Made by a program: the position numbers and the translations under genes. From an uncultured Oscillospiraceae bacterium (lineage in GTDB: Bacteria > Bacillota_A > Clostridia > Oscillospirales > Oscillospiraceae), in assembly GCA_900770015.1 (NCBI GenBank), contig CAAGIU010000233.1:1-13027 (forward strand): 13,027 nt of DNA, in the 5' to 3' direction. The notes under the pieces were generated by a model. The model did no database searches. It had not been told where the DNA came from and saw only the letters and a program-made list of their open reading frames with translations. Positions 1-7,300 of the stretch are shown piece by piece. Numbering within the stretch: the first letter of the stretch is position 1; every line of letters begins with the position of its first letter.

Positions 1-12
1 CGGATGGCGTGC

Positions 13-170
13 ACCAAGGCGCCCTCTGGGAGGGAGCTGTCAGCCAAAGCCTGACTGAGGGAGAGAGCCCCGGGTCTTTTGATGCGTAACGAGGGAAGCG
101 CTGGTGGTCGACCAACGCTCTCTCCTTCAGTCCGCTTCGCGGCCAGCTCCCTCGCAGAGGGAGCCTTGGG
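13..170. repeat. Large imperfect inverted repeat (fold-back, MITE/REP-like)
   Basis: The left arm (about 14-67) and the reverse complement of the right arm (about 118-169) align over about 52-54 nt at roughly 80% identity by eye. Shared blocks are CCAAGGC, CCCTCT, GAGGGAGCTG and GAGAGAG at the end facing the loop. The roughly 50 nt between the arms show no gene. The element could form a long hairpin in RNA or single-stranded DNA. Repeats of this style (CTCCCTC...GAGGGAG with a CTTCGCGG core) look to me like dispersed palindromes of Faecalibacterium-related genomes, which is memory-based recognition and not a search result. No transposase is present, so a non-autonomous element or a REP-type palindrome is the likely nature. 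Confidence 0.6.
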
Positions 171-297
171 GTACGCCGCCCGGTGTCGCTTCGCTCCTCA
201 CCAGCGTTACCGGGCTGTACCCAGGAGTGTGGCGAATACAGACCACCCCGGTGCGGCATTGTCCGCGGGCACTGCCCGCCAAATTACAATTTATACG
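171..297. other. Non-coding stretch upstream of aguA, no clear function
   Basis: This GC-rich segment carries no convincing gene. The short open frames across it continue from the fold-back repeat and have no ribosome binding site or recognisable domain. One small perfect hairpin is visible: GCGGGC (265-270), loop ACT, GCCCGC (274-279). It is not followed by a T-run on either strand, so I do not call it a terminator. The sequence turns AT-rich from about 281, as expected for the start of a promoter region. Upstream of 171 lies the fold-back repeat, so this may be the remnant flank of that insertion. Confidence 0.4.
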
Positions 298-314
298 TGT
301 GACAGCCTGTTACA
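298..314. promoter_or_regulatory. 17-bp dyad, candidate operator of aguA
   Basis: TGTGACAGCCTGTTACA is a near-perfect palindrome: seven of eight base pairs around the central C are Watson-Crick and the remaining one is G-T. It sits 53 nt before the aguA start codon, in the AT-rich leader, where a dimeric helix-turn-helix repressor or activator would bind. The half-site CTGTCACA (the complement of its left half) recurs at 10965-10972 in the transporter/araC control region. No cognate regulator with a dyad-type site is identifiable in the window. The aguA promoter itself is not clear: GTGACA (299-304) and TTGCAA (330-335) are possible -35 boxes without a good -10 partner. Confidence 0.4.
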
Positions 315-367
315 GTGGTGCGGAAATCATTGCAAAATATCTCATTTTTAACATAAGGGTGAACAAA

Positions 368-2332
368 ATGACTTACACAAACTGTTGGTTAACCTACCCC
401 CTTCTGGCGGATGAATCCGGGAAGACCCTCACCGTTTCCTCTGATTTTTCCGGCACTGCGGCGCTGGAGGAGCTGACGCTGGCCTTCTCCGGGCTGTATC
501 GCCGGGAAGTCTGCGTTTCCTCCGAAAATGCAGCCCTGGCTCTGCGGAAAAACTCCGAAATTGCCCGGGAAGGGTACCGGATCACTGCGGAAAACGGCAG
601 CTGCACCATCGAAAGCGCCGATGAGCGGGGCGCGCTCTATGGCGTTTTTTCCCTGATCCGTCAGCTGCGGCTGGAAAACGGTTCCTTTGAGGCTCTGTCC
701 TGGAAGACGGAGGCAGCGCCCGCCAACCCCATGCGGATGCTGAACCACTGGGACAACATGGATGGCAGCATCGAGCGGGGCTACTCCGGAAAGTCCTTCT
801 TCTTTGCCGATGATGAGGTTCTGGTGACAGAGCGCACCCGGGACTACGCCCGCCTGACTGCCTCTGTGGGCATCAACGCCGTGGTCATCAACAATGTGAA
901 CGTGGTCAAGGCGGCCTCCTGGCTGATTTCCCACCGCTATTATGAAAAACTGCGCCGGATGCAGCAGATTTTCGCCCATTACGGCATCGATCTGTACCTC
1001 TCCGTCAACTTCGCCGCCCCCATGGAGCTGGGGGGACTGACCCTGTCCGATCCCTGCGACGAAGGCGTGAAGCAGTGGTGGGTGGAGAAGGCAAAGGAGA
1101 TCTGGAAGAACCTGCCGGGCTTCGGCGGCTTCCTGGTGAAGGCCGATTCCGAGGGCCGTCCCGGCCCCTTCACCTACGGCCGCACCCATGCCGACGGTGC
1201 CAACATGCTGGCCGATGCCGTGGCACCCTACGGCGGCAAGATCATCTGGCGCTGCTTTGTCTATAACTGCCGCCAGGACTGGCGGGACAGGAAGACCGAC
1301 CGTGCCAAGGCAGCCTACGACAACTTCATGCCCCTGGACGGCCAGTTCCGGGACAACGTGATCCTGCAGATCAAGAACGGCCCCATGGACTTCCAGGTTC
1401 GCGAGCCGGTGGCACCCCTCTTCGGCGGCCTGAAAAAGACCAACATGATGATCGAATTCCAGATTGCCCAGGAGTACACCGGCCAGCAGCGCCACGTGTG
1501 CTATCTGATGCCCTGGTTCCGGCAGGTGCTGGATCAGGATATGCATGTTCCGGGCGTCCCTTCCCGGATCTGCGACCTGGTCAGTGGCCGCAGCTACGGA
1601 AATACCAACTGCGGCATGGCAGCCGTTGCCAACACCGGCAATGACATCAACTGGACGGGCCATGATCTGGCCGCCGCCAACTGGTACGGCTTCGGACGGC
1701 TGGCCTACGACATGACCCTGGACCCCGAAGCCATCGCCGCCGAGTGGGTGAAGCTGACCTTCGGGCTGGATGCCAAGGTGGTGCAGACCCTGGTGGGGCT
1801 CCTGATGGATTCCTGGCCTGCCTACGAAAAGTACACCTCTCCTCTGGGCATCGGCTGGATGGTGACCCCCAACAACCACTACGGCCCCAGCCCGGAGGGC
1901 TATGAGTATGACCGCTGGGGCACCTACCACCGGGCTGACCACCTGGGGCTGGGCGTGGAGCGGGGCAGCACCGGCACGGGCTACTGCCGGCAGTACAACG
2001 AGCCGCTGGCCTCCCTCTATGAGAACATCGACACCTGCCCCGACGAGCTGGCGCTTTTCTTCCACTACCTGCCCTATACCCATGTGCTGAGGAGCGGCAA
2101 AACCGTGATCCAGCACATCTACGACACCCATTTTGAAGGTGCCGAAATGGCCGCCGGGTTCCTGGATGCGTTGGAGAGCATTCGGGAGCTTCTGCCGCAG
2201 GATGCCTATGACCGGATGCATGAACGGCTGACCCACCAGGCAGAGCACGCCTGCGACTGGCGGGACATCATCAATTCCTATTTCTTCCGCAAGAGCGGAA
2301 TCCCCGACGAAAAGGGCAGAACCATTTATTAA
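368..2332 (+). CDS. aguA: GH67 alpha-glucuronidase
   Basis: This 654-residue protein belongs to glycoside hydrolase family 67, whose members remove 4-O-methyl-D-glucuronic acid from the non-reducing terminal xylose of aldouronates made from glucuronoxylan. The N-terminal domain opens with the family-like CWLTYPLL segment. The catalytic barrel carries KADSEGRPGP (Glu262, acid), GPMDFQVREP (Asp341) and IEFQIAQEY (Glu369). The spacings between these residues, 79 and 28, equal those of Glu285/Asp364/Glu392 in the Geobacillus stearothermophilus enzyme as I recall it. The C-terminal half has NWYGFGRLAYD and a GYEYDRWGTYHRADH block typical of the family. There is no signal peptide, so it should act in the cytoplasm on imported oligosaccharides. 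The start at 368 is chosen because AAGGGTG (355-361) lies six bases upstream and the family N-terminus begins there; the frame is open further upstream but runs into repeat DNA. GH2 follows after 21 bp, so the two form an operon. Confidence 0.95.
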   Translation: MTYTNCWLTYPLLADESGKTLTVSSDFSGTAALEELTLAFSGLYRREVCVSSENAALALRKNSEIAREGYRITAENGSCTIESADERGALYGVFSLIRQLRLENGSFEALSWKTEAAPANPMRMLNHWDNMDGSIERGYSGKSFFFADDEVLVTERTRDYARLTASVGINAVVINNVNVVKAASWLISHRYYEKLRRMQQIFAHYGIDLYLSVNFAAPMELGGLTLSDPCDEGVKQWWVEKAKEIWKNLPGFGGFLVKADSEGRPGPFTYGRTHADGANMLADAVAPYGGKIIWRCFVYNCRQDWRDRKTDRAKAAYDNFMPLDGQFRDNVILQIKNGPMDFQVREPVAPLFGGLKKTNMMIEFQIAQEYTGQQRHVCYLMPWFRQVLDQDMHVPGVPSRICDLVSGRSYGNTNCGMAAVANTGNDINWTGHDLAAANWYGFGRLAYDMTLDPEAIAAEWVKLTFGLDAKVVQTLVGLLMDSWPAYEKYTSPLGIGWMVTPNNHYGPSPEGYEYDRWGTYHRADHLGLGVERGSTGTGYCRQYNEPLASLYENIDTCPDELALFFHYLPYTHVLRSGKTVIQHIYDTHFEGAEMAAGFLDALESIRELLPQDAYDRMHERLTHQAEHACDWRDIINSYFFRKSGIPDEKGRTIY

Positions 2333-2353
2333 CGACACAGGAGGAAATTTCCC

Positions 2354-5300
2354 ATGAGAACCCGGAAGCGCATCAGTGACGGCTGGGAATTCTGCTTTGA
2401 CGAGAAATGCGGCGAAAGCCTGCCTGCTGAGCAGGTCTGGCAGCCGGTGACACTGCCCCACGACTGGCAGATCTGGCATGTGCGTAATCTCTATCAGGAC
2501 GGTACCGGCTGGTACCGCAGGGTACTGACCTGGCAGCCGGGGGCGCGCTGCTGCCTGTATTTTGAGGGCGTTTACATGGATTCGACGGTGTTTGTGGGCG
2601 GAAAAACCGCCGCCGAATGGAAATACGGCTATTCCTCCTTTGAGGTGGATGTGACGGACTTCCTGCAGCCCGGTGAGAACGAGCTGCTGGTGCGGGTCTG
2701 CCTGCGCCATCCCAATTCCCGCTGGTATTCCGGCGCGGGCATCTACCGGGATGTGTGGCGGATCGACTGCCCCCAGAGCCATCTGGTGACGGACGGACTG
2801 TATCTTTCCGCCAGAGAGCTGTCCGGCGGCCTCTGGCAGCTCACCGCCGGCGCGGAGACGGAAGATGCCCAGGCGGGAGACCTGCTGGAGTATACCCTGC
2901 TGAACGCCGGGGGAGAAACCGTCGCCGCTGTATCCGCAGCGGTGGGGCAGAGCGCCGTGCTGACCGTGGAGAACCCCCATCTCTGGGATGTGGACGACCC
3001 CTATTGTCATCGTGTCCGGGTACGGCTGCTGCGGGGCGGGCAGACGCTGGACCAGCTGGAGAGCGTCTGCGGCTTCCGCACCATTGCGGTATCGCCGGAT
3101 CAAGGCTTCTTCCTGAACCACCGCCGTGTGGTGCTCCACGGTGTTGCGCTGCACCATGACCTGGGCTGCCTGGGAGCGGCATTCTCCTATCCCGCCGCCC
3201 GCCGTCAGCTGGAGATCATGAAGGATATGGGTGTCAACGCCCTGAGGACCGCCCACAATATGCCCGCCCCCGGCGTAATGGAGCTGGCGGACGAGATGGG
3301 CATTCTGGTGGTGAACGAGGCCTTCGACTGCTGGGAGAAGGGGAAGACGCCCTATGACTACGCCCGGTTTTTCCCGGAGTGGTACAAAAAGGATGTGGCC
3401 AGCTGGGTGCGCCGGGACCGGAACCATCCCAGTCTGGTTTTCTGGAGCATCGGCAACGAGATCTATGACACCCACCGGGATGCGCGGGGGCAGGAAACCA
3501 CCAAAAACCTTCTTTCCGAGGTGGCAGTCCACGACCCCTTGAAGAATGGGCTGAGAACCTTCGGCTCCAACTATATGGCCTGGGAGAACACCCAGAACTG
3601 CGCCGAATATCTGGACGCGGTGGGCTATAACTATGGCGAAAGCCTGTATGACGGCCACCACCGGGAGCATCCGGGCTGGGCCATCTACGGCAGCGAAACC
3701 GCCTCCGTGGTCCAGAGCCGGGGCATCTATCACTTCCCCATGTCCCAGTCCTTGCTGGTGGATGACGATCTGCAGTGCTCCAGTCTGGGCAACAGCTGCA
3801 CCAGCTGGGGCGCCAAAAGCCATCCGGTATGCATCGCCTCCGACGAGCTGTACCCCTACACGCTGGGCCAGTTTGTCTGGAGCGGCATCGACTACATCGG
3901 CGAGCCCACACCCTACCACACCAAAAACAGCTACCTGGGGCTGGTGGACACCGCCGGGTTCCCCAAGGATGCCTTCTACGCCTATCAGGCGGGCTGGCAC
4001 CGCTGGCAGGAGAAACCCGTGCTGCACCTGCTGCCCTATTGGGACTTCAACCCGGGGCAGAAAATCGACGTGTGCATTCTATCCAACCTGCCGGAGGTGG
4101 AGCTGCTGGTCAACGGCGTCAGCCAGGGAAAACGCAGCCTGAAGGGCGGTTCGGACATTCAGGCCCACTGGCAGGTTCGCTATGTCCCCGGCGTCATCGA
4201 GGCCATCGGCTATGACGATACCGGCGCCGCCGTGGCCCGGAAAACGGAGCGCTCCTTCGGCGACAGCGCCGCACTGTGCGTCCACGCCGACCGCACCCGG
4301 ATTGCGGGGGACGGACGGGAGCTGGTGTTCTGCACCATCACGGCGGTGGATAAGCAGGGCAATCCCGTGAAGAACGCCTCCGACTATGTGAAGGTGACCG
4401 CCACCGGTGCGCTGAAGCTGGTGGGTCTGGACAACGGCAACAGCGCCGATACCGACGAATACAAGACCACCTGCCGCCGCCTGTTTTCAGGAATGCTGCT
4501 GGCGGTGGCTGCCGGTTGGGGCGAGGGCGTGGGAGAAATCAAGGTGACCTCCCCCGGACTGGAAAGCGCCTGTGTGACGGTGCAGGTTCAGCCCGCCCAG
4601 AAGGGGCATCCTGTCCTCCCGGAGATTCCGGAAGCTCCTGCGGCACAGCAAATCCCGGTGCGGAAGGTGGAGCTCACCGCTTCCTCCGTCTGCCTGACAA
4701 AAGAGCAGCCGGAAGCCGTCATCCGCGCGGAGATTTTCCCGGCCAATGCCCCTGGGGAGGAACTGCACTGGCGGGTCACCGACGACCGGGGCATCACGGT
4801 GTCCAATGTGCTTCTGGAGCCTCAGGCAGACGGAAGAACGGTGAAAATCACCGGCGCCGGGGACGGGGCGGTGCGGATCCGCTGCCAGTGCGGCATGGTC
4901 CTGTCCGACCTGGAGGTTGAAGTGCAGGGCATGGGCAGTATGTACCTGAACCCCTATGACTATGTCAGCGCGGCGCTTTTCAACAGTTCCCACGCCGAAA
5001 TCGGCAACGGCAACGAGCGAGGAATTGCCACCTCCCGGACGGAGATGAGCTGGGTGGCCTATGAGCAGATCGACTTCGGCCCCGACGGCGCGGATACGCT
5101 GACCATGGATGTGTTTGAAATGGCGGGTGTCCCCACCCCCATCCGCTTCTGGAAGGGAATCCCCTATGCACCGGGGAGCAAAATGATCGGCCAGCGGATC
5201 TACGACAAGCCCTCCACCTGGAACACCTATAAGCCGGAGACCTTCCGGCTGGACGAACCTTTGAAGGGGCGGGATGTGTTCGGCATCGAGCTTGGCTGCA

Positions 5301-5701
5301 AGGTGCACATCAAGGGCTTTTCGTTCCACCGCAGGAGCAGAGCCTGGGATACCATTCCCGCCGTGGCCTATGACACGGTGTACGGTGACAGCTATACCCT
5401 GAAGGCGGACGCGGTGGAGGGCATCGGCAACAATGTCTCCCTGGTCTTCCGGGGTCTGGACTTCGGCACCCGGGGCCTCAGCGGCGTTGCCATCCGGGGC
5501 AGGAGCAAGCTGGAAAACAACACCATCCACCTGCGCTTTGCGGGAGAAGGACAGCCCCAGCGCCGGGTGGCGGAATTCCCCGGCAGCGAGAACTGGACGG
5601 AAGTGACCTTCCCCCTGGAGCCGGTTTTTGGGAAACAGGATGTGACGTTCCTGTTCCTGCCCGGCTGTGACTTTGACTTTATGGAATTCCGGTTCTACTA
5701 A
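2354..5701 (+). CDS. GH2 multidomain glycosidase (beta-galactosidase-like) with C-terminal CBM-like domains
   Basis: The 1115-residue protein has the GH2 order: sugar-binding jelly roll (about 1-155), Ig-like domain (about 160-255) and TIM barrel (about 256-555). The acid/base is Glu369 in WSIGNEIYD and the nucleophile is Glu448 in YGSETASVVQSRG. A DUF4982-like segment and a further Ig-like domain follow (about 565-750), then a proline-rich linker (about 750-768), a BIG2-type Ig domain (about 769-855) and two beta-rich segments (about 860-995 and 1000-1115) that resemble CBM6-type carbohydrate-binding modules. No signal peptide or sortase signal is visible, so it appears cytoplasmic. GH2 covers beta-galactosidase, beta-glucuronidase, beta-mannosidase, alpha-arabinofuranosidase and others, and sequence reading cannot fix the specificity. 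The barrel resembles clostridial 'beta-galactosidases', but a partner trimming hemicellulose oligosaccharides after AguA is equally plausible. AGGAGG (2339-2344) precedes the ATG by nine bases. Confidence 0.9.
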   Translation: MRTRKRISDGWEFCFDEKCGESLPAEQVWQPVTLPHDWQIWHVRNLYQDGTGWYRRVLTWQPGARCCLYFEGVYMDSTVFVGGKTAAEWKYGYSSFEVDVTDFLQPGENELLVRVCLRHPNSRWYSGAGIYRDVWRIDCPQSHLVTDGLYLSARELSGGLWQLTAGAETEDAQAGDLLEYTLLNAGGETVAAVSAAVGQSAVLTVENPHLWDVDDPYCHRVRVRLLRGGQTLDQLESVCGFRTIAVSPDQGFFLNHRRVVLHGVALHHDLGCLGAAFSYPAARRQLEIMKDMGVNALRTAHNMPAPGVMELADEMGILVVNEAFDCWEKGKTPYDYARFFPEWYKKDVASWVRRDRNHPSLVFWSIGNEIYDTHRDARGQETTKNLLSEVAVHDPLKNGLRTFGSNYMAWENTQNCAEYLDAVGYNYGESLYDGHHREHPGWAIYGSETASVVQSRGIYHFPMSQSLLVDDDLQCSSLGNSCTSWGAKSHPVCIASDELYPYTLGQFVWSGIDYIGEPTPYHTKNSYLGLVDTAGFPKDAFYAYQAGWHRWQEKPVLHLLPYWDFNPGQKIDVCILSNLPEVELLVNGVSQGKRSLKGGSDIQAHWQVRYVPGVIEAIGYDDTGAAVARKTERSFGDSAALCVHADRTRIAGDGRELVFCTITAVDKQGNPVKNASDYVKVTATGALKLVGLDNGNSADTDEYKTTCRRLFSGMLLAVAAGWGEGVGEIKVTSPGLESACVTVQVQPAQKGHPVLPEIPEAPAAQQIPVRKVELTASSVCLTKEQPEAVIRAEIFPANAPGEELHWRVTDDRGITVSNVLLEPQADGRTVKITGAGDGAVRIRCQCGMVLSDLEVEVQGMGSMYLNPYDYVSAALFNSSHAEIGNGNERGIATSRTEMSWVAYEQIDFGPDGADTLTMDVFEMAGVPTPIRFWKGIPYAPGSKMIGQRIYDKPSTWNTYKPETFRLDEPLKGRDVFGIELGCKVHIKGFSFHRRSRAWDTIPAVAYDTVYGDSYTLKADAVEGIGNNVSLVFRGLDFGTRGLSGVAIRGRSKLENNTIHLRFAGEGQPQRRVAEFPGSENWTEVTFPLEPVFGKQDVTFLFLPGCDFDFMEFRFY

Positions 5702-5707
5702 TTGATG

Positions 5708-5733
5708 AAATCCCCCGGGCGACCGGGGGATTT
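5708..5733 (+). terminator. Rho-independent terminator of the aguA-GH2 operon
   Basis: An 11-bp perfect stem (AAATCCCCCGG, 5708-5718; loop GCGA; right arm 5723-5733) ends in a T-run (5731-5734), starting 6 nt after the GH2 stop codon. It separates the glycosidase operon from the methyltransferase promoter, whose -35 box starts only 11 nt downstream. Confidence 0.9.
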
Positions 5734-5743
5734 TGCTGTCTTC

Positions 5744-5772
5744 TTGCAATTGGAGGTGCCGCATGGTATAAT
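5744..5772 (+). promoter_or_regulatory. Sigma-A promoter of the rRNA methyltransferase gene
   Basis: A -35 box TTGCAA (5744-5749), a 17-bp spacer and a perfect -10 TATAAT (5767-5772) with an extended -10 TG at 5764-5765 form a near-consensus housekeeping promoter. Transcription should begin near 5779, giving a leader of about 27 nt that carries the GGGAGGA ribosome binding site (5793-5799). Confidence 0.85.
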
Positions 5773-5805
5773 GGGGAAAAATTGCTGATTCCGGGAGGAA
5801 CGACT

Positions 5806-7035
5806 ATGAAACTGGATCGGGGCTACCCCCGTTATACCGTCACACCCAAGGCCGAGGCGTCGCTGCTGCGGGGACATCCCTGGGTCTACGACGCGGAAAT
5901 TCTGAACATCGAGGGCGAGACCGAAAACGGCGGCCTTGTGGATGTGCTGAGCAAAAAGGGCCGATATCTCGGCACCGGCTTTCTGTCCCAACAGTCCAAA
6001 ATCCGGGTACGGCTGATCTCCCGGAACGCCAACGACCGGTTTGACGAAGCCTTCTGGGAGCGCAAGCTCCGCTGGGCCTGGGACTACCGCAGGACCGTCA
6101 TGGGCCCGGAGGATCTGAACTGCTGCCGGGTGATTTTCGGTGAGGCGGATGCCTTCCCCGGGCTGACGGTGGACAAATTTGGCGACCTGCTCAGCGTGCA
6201 GGTGCTCTCCGTGGGCATGGAGCGGATCAAGGGGATGCTGATCCCCATGCTGGTGCGCATCCTCCGGGAGGACGGACAGACAATCCGCGGTGTCTTCGAA
6301 CGCAACGATGTGGCCCTCCGGGAGAAGGAGGGCATGACCCAGTACAAGGGCTGGTTCCCGCTGGCCGGGGAGGAAATCCCTGAATCTGCCATCACGGAAA
6401 TCACCGAAAATGGCATCAAATATTTGGTGGATGTGGAGAACGGACAGAAAACCGGCTTCTTCCTGGATCAGAAATACAACCGCCGGGCGGTTGCCGCCAT
6501 GGCCAAGGGGCACACGGTTCTCGACTGCTTTACCCACACCGGCTCCTTTGCGCTGAACGCGGCAAAGGGCGGGGCCGCCCATGTCACCGCCGTGGATGTC
6601 TCCGAAGCGGCGGTGGAGATGGCCCGGGCCAATGCCGCGCGCAACGGCCTGACGGATGTGGTGGACTGCGTTGCCGCCAATGTCTTTGATCTGCTGCCTG
6701 CGCTGGAAAAGGAGCCGCCCAGGTACGATTTCATCATCCTGGACCCTCCGGCCTTCACCAAGTCCCGGAAAACCGTGGCCAACGCCATCACCGGCTACAA
6801 GGAGATCAACTACCGGGCCATGCGGCTGCTGCCCAGAGGCGGCTACCTGGCCACCTGCTCCTGCAGCCATTTTGCCACGGAGGACAAGTTCATTGCCATG
6901 CTCCGGGACGCTGCCCGGGATGCCGGCGTCCAGCTACGCCAGATCGAAGCCCGACAGCAGAGCTGCGACCACCCCATCCTCTGGGGCGTAGAGGAGACCA
7001 ACTACCTGAAATTCTACCTGTTCCAGGTGGTTTGA
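5806..7035 (+). CDS. RlmI-family class I SAM-dependent rRNA (cytosine-5) methyltransferase
   Basis: The 409-residue protein matches the RlmI/YccW architecture: an N-terminal PUA RNA-binding domain (about 1-75, LLRGHPWVYDAEI and GRYLGTGFLS), a central EEHEE-type domain with GLTVDKFGDLLSVQ, and a Rossmann methyltransferase domain. SAM-binding motif I is DCFTHTGSF (Asp240 to Phe248), followed by VDVSEAAVEMARANAARNG. Motif IV is DPPAF at 313-317 and the TCSCSH motif with the likely catalytic cysteines is at 350-355. E. coli RlmI methylates C1962 of 23S rRNA; exact site equivalence here is inferred. The start at 5806 is preferred over an in-frame TTG at 5782 because GGGAGGA (5793-5799) sits six bases before it. 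It has its own promoter and is unrelated to sugar metabolism, so it interrupts the carbohydrate locus. Confidence 0.92.
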   Translation: MKLDRGYPRYTVTPKAEASLLRGHPWVYDAEILNIEGETENGGLVDVLSKKGRYLGTGFLSQQSKIRVRLISRNANDRFDEAFWERKLRWAWDYRRTVMGPEDLNCCRVIFGEADAFPGLTVDKFGDLLSVQVLSVGMERIKGMLIPMLVRILREDGQTIRGVFERNDVALREKEGMTQYKGWFPLAGEEIPESAITEITENGIKYLVDVENGQKTGFFLDQKYNRRAVAAMAKGHTVLDCFTHTGSFALNAAKGGAAHVTAVDVSEAAVEMARANAARNGLTDVVDCVAANVFDLLPALEKEPPRYDFIILDPPAFTKSRKTVANAITGYKEINYRAMRLLPRGGYLATCSCSHFATEDKFIAMLRDAARDAGVQLRQIEARQQSCDHPILWGVEETNYLKFYLFQVV

Positions 7036-7100
7036 TTGAAGATTATTATGGATATCGTCACTGCGTTGTATGGAACCGGGAAACGATGATTGCCCAGCCA

Positions 7101-7247
7101 CTGTAGGGGAGGATAGTATCCTCCCGCCAGGTTGTTGTTTTTGAGTGTTCACCGCTATGGAACCATGTCGGACATGGTGCGGATTTGCCCAACATTTCCT
7201 GTAACGTTGGATGATACCGCGCGGGAGGATGATATCCTCCCCTACAG
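7101..7247. repeat. Palindromic MITE-like element with 27-bp inverted termini
   Basis: The 27-nt left end (7101-7127, beginning CTGTAGGGGAGGATA) and the reverse complement of the right end (7221-7247) differ at only two positions. Each end is itself a palindrome: GGAGGATA-G-TATCCTCC on the left and GGAGGAT-GAT-ATCCTCC on the right. A further perfect dyad, ACCATGTC-G-GACATGGT (7162-7178), lies inside. The whole unit is 147 bp and has no gene. It sits between two convergent genes, where small non-autonomous elements accumulate harmlessly. I recall similar CTGTAGGGG...CCCCTACAG palindromes in related gut Firmicutes, but this was not searched. No clear target-site duplication is visible. Confidence 0.7.
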
Positions 7248-7253
7248 AAACAC

Positions 7254-7285
7254 AAAAAAGGAACCGCTTTCGCGGTTCCTTTTTT
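7254..7285. terminator. Bidirectional Rho-independent terminator
   Basis: A 14-bp perfect stem (AAAAAAGGAACCGC, 7254-7267; loop TTTC; right arm 7272-7285) has a six-T run on the plus strand and the mirror-image run on the minus strand. It lies 15 nt past the stop codon of the minus-strand binding-protein gene and downstream of the plus-strand methyltransferase, so it can end transcription from both sides. Confidence 0.92.
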
Positions 7286-7300
7286 GCTAGTTGTCAGGGA

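Noticed and set aside
79..367. Short plus-strand frames and an upstream extension of the aguA frame
   Set aside because: They cross the fold-back repeat, lack ribosome binding sites, and family alignment places the GH67 start at 368.
389..4027. Uninterrupted 1212-codon frame on the minus strand, antisense to aguA and GH2
   Set aside because: The plus strand carries two clear enzymes with catalytic motifs. The antisense product is rich in Gly, His, Gln, Pro and Val without domains, has no ribosome binding site, and spans two genes and their spacer. GC-rich third positions remove stops in this antisense frame.
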